A stretch of DNA of 64,000 bases, from NCBI GenBank assembly GCA_003725745.1, contig RHDP01000001.1, positions 6,179,501 through 6,243,500 on the forward strand, read 5' to 3'. A program made the position numbers and the translations under genes. Below the pieces are notes generated by a model that saw nothing but the letters and a program-made list of their open reading frames with translations, was not told the DNA's origin and ran no database searches. This document shows positions 47,424-56,386 of this stretch, piece after piece (within the stretch, counting starts at the first letter, position 1; the number at the start of each line of letters is the position of its first letter). This stretch comes from Streptomyces sp. I6. GTDB taxonomy: Bacteria; Actinomycetota; Actinomycetes; Streptomycetales; Streptomycetaceae.

Positions 47424-47999
47424 ATGGATTCAGGCGAGCGCGGCAACGAGGCGCCGGCAACCCGGTGGACCCCCTCCACGATCTACCCCGACATGTGGGT
47501 CGACCCGGACGACGACCCGCGCGAGACGTCGGTCGGGACGGCCGACGAACGCGGCGCGCTACTGGAGAGTCTGCGCCGCTTCCGACTCACCGTCGAGATG
47601 AAGTGCGCGGGCCTGGACGCCGGGCAGATGGCCCGGCGCTCCGTGCCTCCGTCCACGATGTCCCTGCTCGGGCTGGTGCGGCACATGGCCGAGGACGAAC
47701 GGCACTTCCGCCGGATGGCCGGCGAGGACTCGCCGAGGATCTATCGCACCGCCGAGGACCGCGACGGCGACTGGAACGGTGCGATCGCCGACCCCTCCGT
47801 CGTGGCGGAGGCGTGGGACCGATGGCGGGCCGAGAAGGAACTGACCGACCGGTTCATCGCCGGCTTCGCCGACCTCGGCACCCGGACCGGGGAGGCACCC
47901 CTCCGGGAGATACTGGTGGCGCAGATCGGCGAGTACGCGCGGCACTGCGGCCATGCCGACCTCCTGCGCGAGCGGATCGACGGCCGAGTGGGCCAATGA
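47424..47999 (+). CDS. DinB-like (DUF664) metal-binding four-helix protein
   Basis: 191-aa cytoplasmic protein of the DinB/YfiT-like superfamily, often thiol- or metal-dependent transferases in actinobacteria. Helical blocks: RGALLESLRRFRLTVEMKCA, LLGLVRHMAEDERHFRRMAG (first His) and EILVAQIGEYARHCGHADLL (HCGHxD with further His ligands). This is the three-histidine layout of the family. ATG at 47424. The enzyme's substrate is unknown; mycothiol-dependent activity is a possibility from relatives only. Confidence 0.8.
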   Translation: MDSGERGNEAPATRWTPSTIYPDMWVDPDDDPRETSVGTADERGALLESLRRFRLTVEMKCAGLDAGQMARRSVPPSTMSLLGLVRHMAEDERHFRRMAGEDSPRIYRTAEDRDGDWNGAIADPSVVAEAWDRWRAEKELTDRFIAGFADLGTRTGEAPLREILVAQIGEYARHCGHADLLRERIDGRVGQ

Positions 48000-48069
48000 C
48001 CACACGCTGACGAGGGGATCCGGGCAGGGCGAGAAGCCGGCCGGCCGCCCGCCACCCGGCGGGCAACCT

Positions 48070-49271
48070 TCAGAACTCCCGCCGGGGAGCCTGCACGCGC
48101 GTGGCGAATTCCAGCAGGCGCCGGTCGGTTGCGTGCCCGGCGACGACGGCCAGTCCGACGGGCAGTCCGCCCACCGCCATCCCGGGCAGCACGAGACAGG
48201 GAAGGCCGGCGCTGCTCGCCAGGCAGGTGAGGCGGAACGCGGCGTCGCGGAGCGCTGCCTTCCGCTCGGGGCCTCGTCTGTCGGCGGCGCCGGGCCGCCC
48301 GCAGCGGGGAGCAGGAGCACGGTGTCGTCACGCAGAGCCGAACGCACGGCCCGGCCCGCGCGGTGCACCACATCCTCCGCGGCCGCCCGGCGCTGCGCGG
48401 TGACCTCCGAGGCGCGGGCGAAGCGGGCCGCGATACCGGGGCCGAGCGCACCGGGATGGGCCCGCACCCAGGCGCCGTCGCTCTCCCAGACCTCGGCTCC
48501 CTGGGCGGTCGCGAACGCCGCCCCGAGGACCCCGGGGTCGGTTCCCAGGGAGGGCACCCGCGCGAGGCGAAGCCCGGCCCGCGCCGCCAGGTCCGCGGCC
48601 GCCCCGGCGAACGCGTCAGCCACCCCCGGCTCGGCGAGGGCGACGAGATCGCCCGCCACCAGGGCCGTGCGGAACGGTAGCGCGGCTTCGGCCGCCCCGA
48701 CCTTCGGCAGCAGGACGTCGCCGACGCGTGCCAGCGGCCCGGGGTCCCGCGCCAGCCAGGCGACGGTGTCGAACGACGGTGCCAGCGGCAGCATTCCGGT
48801 GACGGGGACGAGGCCGTGCGTGGGCCGCAGACCGTACAGGCCGCAGTAGGAGGCGGGCACCCTGATCGAGCCGGCCGTGTCGCTCCCGAGGCCCGCGTCG
48901 GCCTCGCCGAGCGCGACGGCCGAGGCCGGCCCACTCGACGAGCCGCCGGGCACCCGGCCTGGCGCGGCCGGATTGGGCGGGGTGCCGTAGTGGGCGTTCG
49001 TCCCGTTGAGGCTGTAGGCGAACTCGTCCGTCTGGGCGATGCCGGCCACATCGGCCCCGGCGTCCAGTAGGGCGGCCACCGCCCAGGAGTGCGACGGCTG
49101 CGGTTCGGCCTCCGCCAGCCGGGCCGGATTGCCGGCGCCGATCCGGTGCCCCGCGACGGCGTGGATGTCCTTCACCGCCAGGCGCACCCCCCGCAACCTC
49201 CCGGCAGCGGCCCCCGCCACCAGGGGGTCGCCGCGCTCACGCCACACCGCCGTGCCGTCAGCCGACCGCAT
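48070..49271 (-). CDS. Amidase-signature family hydrolase, one frameshift
   Basis: Amidase with the Ser-cisSer-Lys triad: Lys in VRLAVKDIHAVAG, the two serines in PGGSSSGPASAVA and DTAGSIRVPASYCGLYGLRP. The C-terminal part is out of frame: adding one base to the run seen as GGGG at 48268-48271 turns DEAPSGRQR into DEAPERKAALRDAAFR and restores LVLPGMAVGGLPVGLAVVAG to a stop at 48070 (400 aa, a short member of the family). ATG at 49271 has AGGAGG upstream. The C-terminal half of the triad loop is intact, so activity is likely. Substrate not assignable. Confidence 0.85.
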
Positions 49272-49934
49272 CGGGAACCTCCTGACGTCCGATCGAGCCG
49301 CTCGCGAACCGCGCCTGCGGCCCCCGTGCGGGCTGGCCACCGGGACGGCCGCCGAGCCGTGCCCGGCCCGCGGCCGAACGGGCCCCTGCGGCGCGGCGAC
49401 CGCCAGGACACCGACAAGGATCCCGCAGTATCCCGTATCGCGCCCGCGGCACGACGCGCCGGACGCGCGCGCCGCCGGGTCCGGGAGATGCCCCGCACGG
49501 GCGCGGGGCGGGTGGCCGGTCAGTCGTCAGACTCCGAAGGACGCCGCCGGTGGCCTTCACAGCTCCTCGCCCCGCCGGTGCCGTCCCTCCCTGCCCCGGC
49601 GTCTCGCGGGCCCGGGTCCCGCCGTCCCGGTTCCCGCCGTCCCGGCGAAGCCGTCCCCGCCCCGCCGGTGCCGTCGCCGCGCCCCGGCGTCTCGCCGTCC
49701 CGGGCACTCGTCGACGCGGCCCGCGGGACGGCACCTCGCCACCGCTCCGTGCCCCCGTCGTCCGACGCACGGGGCGGCGCCCGACGCGACCCGCCCCGGT
49801 CGCGGCATCCGGCATTTTTCCCCGGTCCCGATCGTTGCGGTTGCCGTGGGACGCGCGTGAGCCCGGTTCACGCCCCCGGCGCCCCGTGAGCATCCACCGA
49901 TAATGGAATGAACCGAAGACCCCAGGAGGTCCCC
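49272..49934. other. Intergenic region upstream of the MBL-fold hydrolase
   Basis: About 660 bp. 49565-49710 is filled with imperfect direct repeats (CCCCGCCGGTGCCGTC and CCCCGGCGTCTCGC, each at least twice, and CCGTCCCGG(T/C) in series). A+T-richer 49811-49835 (GGCATTTTTCCCCGGTCCCG) and the AATGGAATGAA at 49902-49911 may hold the promoter. No gene. Confidence 0.45.
49565..49715. repeat. Imperfect GC-rich repeats
   Basis: CCCCGCCGGTGCCGTC occurs at about 49570 and 49660, CCCCGGCGTCTCGC at about 49593 and 49683, and CCGTCCCGG(T/C/A) repeats in between. The two outer pairs are spaced by about 90 bp, which suggests an old 90-bp duplication. Confidence 0.6.
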
Positions 49935-51173
49935 GTGATCGGCGCAGGTTCCCCGCACCCGCTGCGCTCCCGGCTGCGATCGTTGCGGCCCGTTGCCTTC
50001 GGGGCCGACCCCGCCGGAGCGCGGATGGAGCGGATACGCCGCTCGCCCCATTTCGCCGACGGAGTGTTCCAGAACCCCGTGGGTGCCCGGACCAGACCGG
50101 CCGGATCCATGCTCGAGTTCGCGAAGGTCTACTTCCGGAAGGAGTCCCGCAGGCGCCGTGCCCCCGCAGCGCCGATACCCCTGCACGCCACCACCTCCGC
50201 GGACCTCGCCAGGCTCCCCGCCTCGGGGCTGCGGCTCACCTGGATGGGCCATTCCAGCGTGCTCGCCGAGATCGACGGCAAGCGGGTGCTCTTCGACCCG
50301 GTCTGGGGCCGGCGCTGCTCACCGTTCGCGTTCGCCGGGCCGAAGCGCCTCCACCCCGCGCCGCTGCCCCTCGCCACGCTCGGCCCGGTCGACGTGGTCG
50401 TCATCTCCCACGACCACTACGACCACCTCGATCTGCCCACGATCCGCGCCCTGGTCTCGACGGACACGCTCTTCGCGGTACCACTGGGCGTGGGGGCGCA
50501 CCTGGAGCGCTGGGGCGTCGCGGAGAGTCGCCTTCGGGAACTGGACTGGCAGGAGTCGGCGCAGGTGGACGGCCTGCGGCTGACCGCCACCCCGGCCCGG
50601 CACTTCTGCGGCCGCGGCCTGCGCAACCAGCAGCACACGCTCTGGGCCTCGTGGGTCGTCGAGGGGCCGTCCGGTCGCCGCGTCTACCACAGTGGCGACA
50701 CGGGGTACTTCCCCGGCTTCCGGGACATCGGAGCCGAGTACGGCCCGTTCGACGCGACCATGATCCAGATCGGTGCGTACAGCGAGTACTGGCCCGAGGG
50801 CCGCACGGACCATACGCCGCTGCCCGGTGGGTGGCCCGACATTCACATGACGCCTGCCCAGGGCGTGCAGGCCCACCTCGACCTGCAAGGAGGCACCCCG
50901 TCCGGCGTGCTGCTGCCGATCCACTGGGGCACCTTCAACCTGGCTCTGCACGCGTGGGCGGAGCCGGGCGAGTGGACGAGGGACGCGGCCGCGGAGGCCG
51001 GCCAGGCCGCGGCGTTCCCCCGGCCCGGCGAGCCTTTCGAGCCTGCGCGGAAGCTCCCCGAGGAGCCGTGGTGGCGGACCGTGTCCCATCCGATCGCCCG
51101 CCCGTGGCGGCGCCCCGGGCGGGTCGGGGCCGAGACGCCGAGCGGCGACCTCGACCTCGCGGGCGAGCGGTGA
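49935..51173 (+). CDS. Metallo-beta-lactamase-fold hydrolase (NAPE-PLD/UlaG-like)
   Basis: 412-aa zinc hydrolase of the MBL superfamily. The metal motif is VVVISHDHYDHLDLPTIRAL (HxHxDH), then TPARHFCGRGLRN (third His), VYHSGDTGYFPGF (bridging Asp) and LLPIHWGTFNLALH (last His). N-terminal TWMGHSSVLAEIDGKRVLFD resembles NAPE-phospholipase-D-type bacterial relatives. GTG at 49935 is preceded by AGGAGG at five bases, so I prefer it to an upstream ATG at 49908. Substrate unknown, plausibly a phosphodiester lipid. Confidence 0.85.
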   Translation: MIGAGSPHPLRSRLRSLRPVAFGADPAGARMERIRRSPHFADGVFQNPVGARTRPAGSMLEFAKVYFRKESRRRRAPAAPIPLHATTSADLARLPASGLRLTWMGHSSVLAEIDGKRVLFDPVWGRRCSPFAFAGPKRLHPAPLPLATLGPVDVVVISHDHYDHLDLPTIRALVSTDTLFAVPLGVGAHLERWGVAESRLRELDWQESAQVDGLRLTATPARHFCGRGLRNQQHTLWASWVVEGPSGRRVYHSGDTGYFPGFRDIGAEYGPFDATMIQIGAYSEYWPEGRTDHTPLPGGWPDIHMTPAQGVQAHLDLQGGTPSGVLLPIHWGTFNLALHAWAEPGEWTRDAAAEAGQAAAFPRPGEPFEPARKLPEEPWWRTVSHPIARPWRRPGRVGAETPSGDLDLAGER

Positions 51174-51570
51174 CACCGGCCTGGGACGACCGTGCCGCGG
51201 TCGTGCCGATGCTCGAGAGTCCCCACCCGATGGGGTGCCGCCCGAGCGCCTGACCGTCGGCGACCACGGCGTGGCCGCTGAGCGGGTCCCGGACGGCGAT
51301 GGTGTCTCGTCGCCGGTGCTGACGCGGCGAGTACCGGCACCCGGTGCCGTGGGCGCACGGCGGCCCGCGGTGTCCGACCCGGTCGTTTCGGACTCCCACC
51401 CGGTCGTTACGGACTCCCACCCGGTCGTTTCGGACTCCCGCCCGGTCGTCTCCGGATCGGCGCCTGGTCGTCTCCCTGCTCCCGTCACGACCGGCATCGT
51501 CGGGGCCGCTGATCCGGATGCGCCCCTACACGGTCAGCCGGCATCCTCCCGGTGCGCGTCGGGCGTGGAA
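51174..51570. other. Intergenic region with 21-bp repeats
   Basis: About 400 bp between convergent genes. It contains the tandem 21-bp array listed separately. No gene; the fragment GTGCCGCGGTCGTGCCGATG is not part of any recognisable frame. Confidence 0.45.
51374..51456. repeat. 21-bp tandem repeat, about four copies
   Basis: The unit CCCGGTCGTTTCGGACTCCCA is read at 51378, 51399 and 51420 with a one-base change in the second copy, and a diverged fourth at 51441 (CCCGGTCGTCTCCGG). As 21 is a multiple of three, it would encode a 7-aa repeat, but no frame here belongs to a gene. Confidence 0.85.
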
Positions 51571-52572
51571 TCAGCGGGTCGCCGTGATGCCGTGCGGGCC
51601 CAGTCGCTCCGGCAGGTCGGCCAGGGCCGTCAGCTGTTCCAGGTGGTGGACGCCGCTCGGAACGCTCTGTGTGATGAGGGCGCGCACCACGTGTGCGGCC
51701 ACCAGGCCGGTCGCGCGGCTCTGCCCGTTGCCCGTGAGGGCCAGGGTCGCGTGCCGGTCGCCGCGCCGGGCGTCGGCGCGTATCGCAAAGCTGTCGCCGC
51801 CGAGGTGGATGCGGCCGAAGGCGCCGGTCAGGAACCGCTGCCGGCGTGCCCCGCGCAGCAGCCCCGTGCGGCGCAGTGCGAACAGGGCGGCGGTCATCAC
51901 CTGGGAGTCCAGGCACAGCCGCGTGGTCACTTCCGGGACGCCGAGGGTGCGGCGCAATGTGTGCTGGTCGGAGAACGGGAAGGGATGGGCGGTCCGTTCG
52001 CCGAACCCGGGTAGTGCCACCCGCTGGGTGCGGCCCGCGACGGGTTCGCCGAGGCCTGCGACGGTCCAGCGCACCGCGTCGGTGCCGTGCCGCTCTCCGG
52101 CGCCGAGTAGCACGGTCAGATCGATCCGCTCGGCACCGCCCACGGCGTCGTGGACGCGCCGCGCGAGGAGGTTGGTCAGTCCGGGAGCGAGGCCGACGCT
52201 GAGGACGGCCGCAGCCCCGGCCGCGGTCGCCGGCCCGTGCAGCTCCGTCACGTCCTCGAGCAGCCGGTGGGTGGCGTTCACATCCACGAGGTGGATGCCT
52301 CGCTCAAGGCAGATGCGGGCGATTCCCGCATCCTCGGGCTCGACGCACATCACGACGACGCCCACGTCGCGCAACTCGTCCAGCACCTCCGCGAAGCCGG
52401 CCAGGTCGCCCACGTCCATGCGCACCCCGCCGAGTCGCCGCGCCCTCTCCCCGTCGCGACCGGCGGGCATCACCTGGCCGGGAAACCACTCCGCGAGTGT
52501 GCGGGTCACCGTCGAGCCCACGGCTCCGTAACCGCCGACGACCAGGACGCGACCCGATTCGACTGTAGTCAT
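51571..52572 (-). CDS. Saccharopine dehydrogenase-like NAD(P)-binding protein
   Basis: 333-aa oxidoreductase. The Rossmann site is VLVVGGYGAVGSTVTRTLAEW (GxGxxG form GGYGAVG), followed by PAGRDGERARRLGGV. In the middle, HLVDVNATHRLLEDV and VLSVGLAPGLTNLLARRV fit the saccharopine dehydrogenase-like group acting on carbonyl or amino-acid derivatives. The ATG at 52572 is divergent from the TetR regulator across a 54-bp region with a perfect operator, so it is almost certainly that regulator's target. The exact substrate is unknown. Confidence 0.82.
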   Translation of the reverse strand: MTTVESGRVLVVGGYGAVGSTVTRTLAEWFPGQVMPAGRDGERARRLGGVRMDVGDLAGFAEVLDELRDVGVVVMCVEPEDAGIARICLERGIHLVDVNATHRLLEDVTELHGPATAAGAAAVLSVGLAPGLTNLLARRVHDAVGGAERIDLTVLLGAGERHGTDAVRWTVAGLGEPVAGRTQRVALPGFGERTAHPFPFSDQHTLRRTLGVPEVTTRLCLDSQVMTAALFALRRTGLLRGARRQRFLTGAFGRIHLGGDSFAIRADARRGDRHATLALTGNGQSRATGLVAAHVVRALITQSVPSGVHHLEQLTALADLPERLGPHGITATR

Positions 52573-52586
52573 ACTCCAGTGAATAC

Positions 52587-52605
52587 ACTGTAGTGTCACT
52601 ACAGT
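52587..52605. promoter_or_regulatory. TetR operator, 9-bp inverted repeat
   Basis: ACTGTAGTG-T-CACTACAGT, a perfect palindrome with 9-bp arms and one central base, sits in the middle of the divergent promoter between the saccharopine-dehydrogenase-like gene and tetR. A related half-site, GACTGTAGTC, lies at 52561-52570 across the start of the leftward gene. The regulator probably represses both genes here. Confidence 0.8.
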
Positions 52606-52626
52606 CAAAGGAAGGGAGGCAACCGG

Positions 52627-53253
52627 ATGGCTGAGCGGCTGACTCGCGCGGACAAGGCCCGGCACACGCGACTGAGGATGATCCGCGCCGCGGAGCGGCT
52701 GTTCACCGAACGGGGCTGGGCGGCGACGACGGTCGACGAGATCGCCCGGAGCGCCCACGTCGGTGTGCAGACCGTGTACTTCACCTTCGGCAACAAGCGA
52801 GCCCTGCTCAAGGAGGTGCTGGACACCGCCGTCGCCGGTGACGCCGATCCGGTGGCCACGCTGGAACGCTCCTGGGCTCGTGAACTCCTCGCCGAACCCG
52901 ACCCGGCGACGCAACTGCGCCTCCAGGCGGCAGGCGCCCGGCGCATTCTGCAACGGGCCGCACCGGTCCTGGAGGTCGTACGCGGCGCCGCAGCCGCGGA
53001 ACCCGAACTCGCCGAGTTGTGGCAGGCCAGCCTCCGCCAGCGGCACACCGTCCAACTGCGCTTCGCCCGGGCCCTGGAAGCCAAGACCTCCGCCGGCCTG
53101 CGCGACGGCCACGATGCCGCGTCGGCCGCCGACATCGCGATGGCGCTGCTCGGTCCCGAGACGTACGGCCTGCTCGTGAACGGCCGCGGCTGGACGCCCG
53201 GACGATGGCAGCAATGGGCGGCGGACTGCCTCGTGCGCCAGCTCCTGCCCTGA
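52627..53253 (+). CDS. TetR-family transcriptional regulator
   Basis: 208 aa. The N-terminal helix-turn-helix lies in RLRMIRAAERLFTERGWAAT, then TVDEIARSAHVGVQTVYFTF (recognition helix VGVQTVYFTFGNK). The C-terminal ligand domain is all-helical with no clue to its effector. GAAGGGAGG precedes the ATG. The divergent neighbour and the operator between them point to local autoregulation. Confidence 0.9.
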   Translation: MAERLTRADKARHTRLRMIRAAERLFTERGWAATTVDEIARSAHVGVQTVYFTFGNKRALLKEVLDTAVAGDADPVATLERSWARELLAEPDPATQLRLQAAGARRILQRAAPVLEVVRGAAAAEPELAELWQASLRQRHTVQLRFARALEAKTSAGLRDGHDAASAADIAMALLGPETYGLLVNGRGWTPGRWQQWAADCLVRQLLP

Positions 53254-54061
53254 GGGGGATCTCCTGCCGCGCCCGGTCTGAGGACGGTGCTCCCCGGTCT
53301 CTCCGTGCCCGGCGTCGCAAGGGGGAGCTCCGATGGGGCAGGCGCGGGGAGGCGCGGGGAGGCCGGGGAGGCCGTGGAGGCGGAGGCGCCGGGGGTGGCT
53401 TCCGCCGGGGCGGCGGCAGAGGCGGGAGAGGGCGGGCGCAGGCAAGGGTGCCGTCGCTCAAGGGTGGGAGGGCCCACCGGGAGACCGCTCTGGTTGCCCG
53501 CCCGGAGAGCGCCGGGCGGCCGGGGCGCCCCGGCCCGGGCAAGCCGCCGGAGCCGTCCGCCGGCGGGAATGACGCCGAGTTCCTCCGGCGGCCGGGCTCG
53601 CGGTGCAGGAGCGTGCCGGCGGCCGGGCCTCCGCCGTCGGCGCCGGGCCGGACCCGGCGGCACCCGGCCCGACCCCTCGGGGGCCGCCGAACGGGGCGCC
53701 CGCGGCCCGACCCCTCGGGCCCGCCCCGCGCCCGAGACCCGCCTTCCGCTTCCGCGGCGCGGGGGATATCCCCCGGAGCCGGCCCTCTCCCCAGTTGTCA
53801 GGACACTCCGCCGCATCGGCCTGAGACACGGGCGTACCCGGGCACAGTACCCCGCCGTCGGATCCGGGATATCGGCTGCGCGTGCGAGCGCTCCTACCAG
53901 AGCCGGATGCTCTTCGGGCAAGTTTGTCAACTGCCCACCACACATGAACGGTTCACGACTACCCTGTGTGCCCGGTGATCAACGATGGGCGCTAGCACCC
54001 ACCTTTGACGCCATGCACACCGATCGGTACACGATTCCCGGGCCCCGTACCAAGGACGCTG
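53254..54061. other. Long intergenic region before the conservon
   Basis: About 800 bp with no convincing gene. 53335-53410 is a purine-rich tract of GCGGGGAGGC-type repeats that could form G-quadruplexes on the top strand. The 17-bp block CGGCCCGACCCCTCGGG occurs twice, near 53667 and 53715. The right end is an A+T-richer promoter region, listed separately. Confidence 0.5.
54005..54033 (+). promoter_or_regulatory. Candidate sigma-70-type promoter of the conservon
   Basis: TTGACG at 54005-54010 and TACACG at 54028-54033 are separated by exactly 17 bp, a good match to the HrdB-type consensus, 28 bp before the ATG of the first conservon gene. A start at about 54040 would leave a leader of roughly 20 nt. 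Confidence 0.6.
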
Positions 54062-55942
54062 ATGTCTCAACTACGCGCACCCGCCGCGCGGTCGGACCGC
54101 CGCGAGGGCGGGCGGCACGGCCGGTCAGGCGCCCGCGCACTCTCCTCCGCGGGCAGGCCGCAGTCCACGCCGCCGAACTCCGAAGCCCGTATACGCCCCC
54201 AACTGATGCGCACCGCCGTTCTGCCCGCCGTGGTCGTGTCGCTCAGCGGCGCGGCTGCGGTGCTGTTCACGATCCGCTCCACCGGCGTGCGGCCCTCCGC
54301 GGCGCTGTGGGCCGCCCTCGCGGGCTCGGCGGTCCTCGCCGTCGTCGCCGTGGCGGCCGCGGCGCTGAGCGCGGAGCGCACCGCCAGATCCGTACTCGAC
54401 CGCGCGCAGGCCCTGCGCCGGTCCAGCGCCCGCCGGCAGGCCGAACTCACCGCCGTCGTCGACGGGCTCCGCCGGGGGGAGCGCCCTCCGGCCCGTGAGA
54501 ACCTCCCGGTCCCGCCCGCCGGCGGGGACGAACTCGACCTCCTCGCCCAGGAGCTGACGCGCTCCCACGACACGGCCGTGGCGGCCGTGGTGCAGGCGTC
54601 CCGGCTCTCCAGCAGCGTCGGCAACGAGCAGAAGGTCGAGGTCTTCGTCAATCTGGCCCGCAGGCTCCAGTCGCTGGTCCACCGGGAGATCCAGCTGCTC
54701 GACGAGCTGGAGAACGAGGTCGAGGACCCGGAACTGCTCAAGGGCCTCTTCCACGTCGACCATCTGGCCACCCGGATCCGCAGGCACGCGGAGAACCTCG
54801 CCGTCCTCGGCGGCGCCATCTCCCGGCGCCAGTGGTCGAACCCGGTGACCATGACCGAGGTCCTCCGCTCCGCCATCGCCGAGGTCGAGCAGTACCCCCG
54901 GGTCAAGCTGGTGCCGCCGATCGACGGCACCCTGCGCGGACACGCGGTCGCCGACGTCATCCACCTCCTCGCCGAACTGGTCGAGAACGCCACCCTGTTC
55001 TCCGCCCCGCACACCCAGGTGCTGCTGCGCGCCTCGCGCGTCACGGCGGGCCTGGCCGTGGAGGTCGAGGACCGGGGCCTCGGCATGCCGCTCTCCGAGC
55101 AGAACAAGATGAACGCCCTGCTCGCGGACCCCGACCAGGTCAATGTGGCGCACCTCCTGCAGGACGGCCGCATCGGCCTCTTCGTGGTCTCCGCGCTCGC
55201 ACGCCGGCACGGCATCGCGGTCCGCCTCCAGTCCAACATCTACGGGGGAATCCAGGCCGTCCTGGTGCTGCCGCAGGGGCTGCTCGGTGCCGAGCCGGGC
55301 GCCCAGGGCGGCGCGGCTCAGCCCGGTGCCCACCGTCACGCCGACCATCCACCGGCCGCGACGGCCGCGGTGGCGGGCGGAGTCGCCGGCCGGGAGCGGG
55401 CCGCCGCACCCGCGGGTGCCGCTCCCCACCCCGCCGTCGAACCGCGGCAGGCCGCCGAACCGCACCACACCGGCGGCCAGCGAAGCCTCGGCTACACGAC
55501 GAGCATGCCGGGTATGCCGCACCATCAGCCCCCGGCGGATTCCGCCGGGCCCGCTCCCCTCCCGGTGCGGGGCGAGCACCCGGACCGTCCCGACCCGGCC
55601 GCCCCGCGGACCGCTGCGGGCCGTGCGGCCGCACCGCGGGCCCCCGTCCCACCGCCCCCGCAGGCTCCCGCACCCCGCCACGCGCCTCCTCCGTACGGCT
55701 CCCCGGCCGTACGCGGCACCACGGGCCGCCCGCAACTGCCCAAGCGGCGCGCACAGGAGCATCTGGCGCCCCAGCTACGGGACGAACCGGCCCAGCGCAG
55801 GCCCGAGGAACCGGCCCTCCACGACCCCGGCCTGATGGCGGCCTTCCAGCGGGGCATCGGCCTCGCGGAGTCCGGGACGCCCCGAGCCGCGGACACGGCC
55901 CCACACGATCCGCAGCAACGTGACGACACCCACAAGGAGTAG
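54062..55942 (+). CDS. Conservon histidine-kinase-like ATP-binding protein (CvnA-type)
   Basis: 626-aa membrane-bound sensor-like ATPase, first gene of a conservon, the four-gene signalling unit duplicated many times in streptomycetes. Two N-terminal helices (MRTAVLPAVVVSLSGAAAVL and AALWAALAGSAVLAVVAVAA) frame a short external loop. Then a dimerisation-like segment (QSLVHREIQLLDELENEVED; LFHVDHLATRIRRHAENLAV) and a GHKL ATPase domain (LLAELVENATLFSAPHT, VEVEDRGLGMPLSE, GRIGLFVVSALARRHGI). A long Pro/Ala-rich disordered tail of about 200 residues follows. No phosphorylatable His in a canonical H-box is obvious. ATG at 54062 preceded by CCAAGGACGCT. Confidence 0.88.
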   Translation: MSQLRAPAARSDRREGGRHGRSGARALSSAGRPQSTPPNSEARIRPQLMRTAVLPAVVVSLSGAAAVLFTIRSTGVRPSAALWAALAGSAVLAVVAVAAAALSAERTARSVLDRAQALRRSSARRQAELTAVVDGLRRGERPPARENLPVPPAGGDELDLLAQELTRSHDTAVAAVVQASRLSSSVGNEQKVEVFVNLARRLQSLVHREIQLLDELENEVEDPELLKGLFHVDHLATRIRRHAENLAVLGGAISRRQWSNPVTMTEVLRSAIAEVEQYPRVKLVPPIDGTLRGHAVADVIHLLAELVENATLFSAPHTQVLLRASRVTAGLAVEVEDRGLGMPLSEQNKMNALLADPDQVNVAHLLQDGRIGLFVVSALARRHGIAVRLQSNIYGGIQAVLVLPQGLLGAEPGAQGGAAQPGAHRHADHPPAATAAVAGGVAGRERAAAPAGAAPHPAVEPRQAAEPHHTGGQRSLGYTTSMPGMPHHQPPADSAGPAPLPVRGEHPDRPDPAAPRTAAGRAAAPRAPVPPPPQAPAPRHAPPPYGSPAVRGTTGRPQLPKRRAQEHLAPQLRDEPAQRRPEEPALHDPGLMAAFQRGIGLAESGTPRAADTAPHDPQQRDDTHKE

Positions 55943-55949
55943 ATGCACC

Positions 55950-56384
55950 ATGGCGAGCGATGTGCCCACGGGCCATTCCTCGGATCTCGACTGGCTGCTC
56001 AGCGGCCTGGTCCAGAGAGTGCCGTACACCCGCAACGCAGTCCTGCTCTCCTCCGACGGCCTGGTGAAGTCCGTGCACGGCCTCGACGCCGACAGCGCCG
56101 ACCACATGGCGGCGCTGGCCTCCGGGCTGTACTCGCTCGGACGCAGCGCCGGCGCCCGGTTCGGCGACGGCGGAGAGGTCCGCCAGGTGGTGGTGGAGCT
56201 CGACTCCACCCTGCTCTTCGTGTCCACGGCCGGCTCGGGTACCTGTCTCGCGGTGCTGGCCGGGCGGGAGGCGGACGCCGCGGTTCTCGGGTACGAGATG
56301 GCGATGCTGGTGAAGAGCGTGCGGCCGTATCTGGTCACGCCGGCCAGACAGGCCACCGCGGCGCCGAGCGCCACGGGGCGCTGA
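55950..56384 (+). CDS. Conservon roadblock/LC7 domain protein (CvnB-type)
   Basis: 144 aa, a single roadblock/LC7 fold that acts with the GTPase of the same unit. DLDWLLSGLVQRVPYTRNAV at the start, LLSSDGLVKSVHGLDADSAD, and STLLFVSTAGSGTCLAVLAG are characteristic. ATG at 55950 eight bases after the preceding stop, with AAGGAGTAG just upstream as RBS. Confidence 0.9.
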   Translation: MASDVPTGHSSDLDWLLSGLVQRVPYTRNAVLLSSDGLVKSVHGLDADSADHMAALASGLYSLGRSAGARFGDGGEVRQVVVELDSTLLFVSTAGSGTCLAVLAGREADAAVLGYEMAMLVKSVRPYLVTPARQATAAPSATGR

Positions 56385-56386
56385 CC

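Noticed and set aside
53335-53820. Possible gene in the purine-rich tract before the conservon
   Set aside because: All frames are low-complexity repeats of Gly/Arg/Glu or Pro/Ala; no start with RBS.
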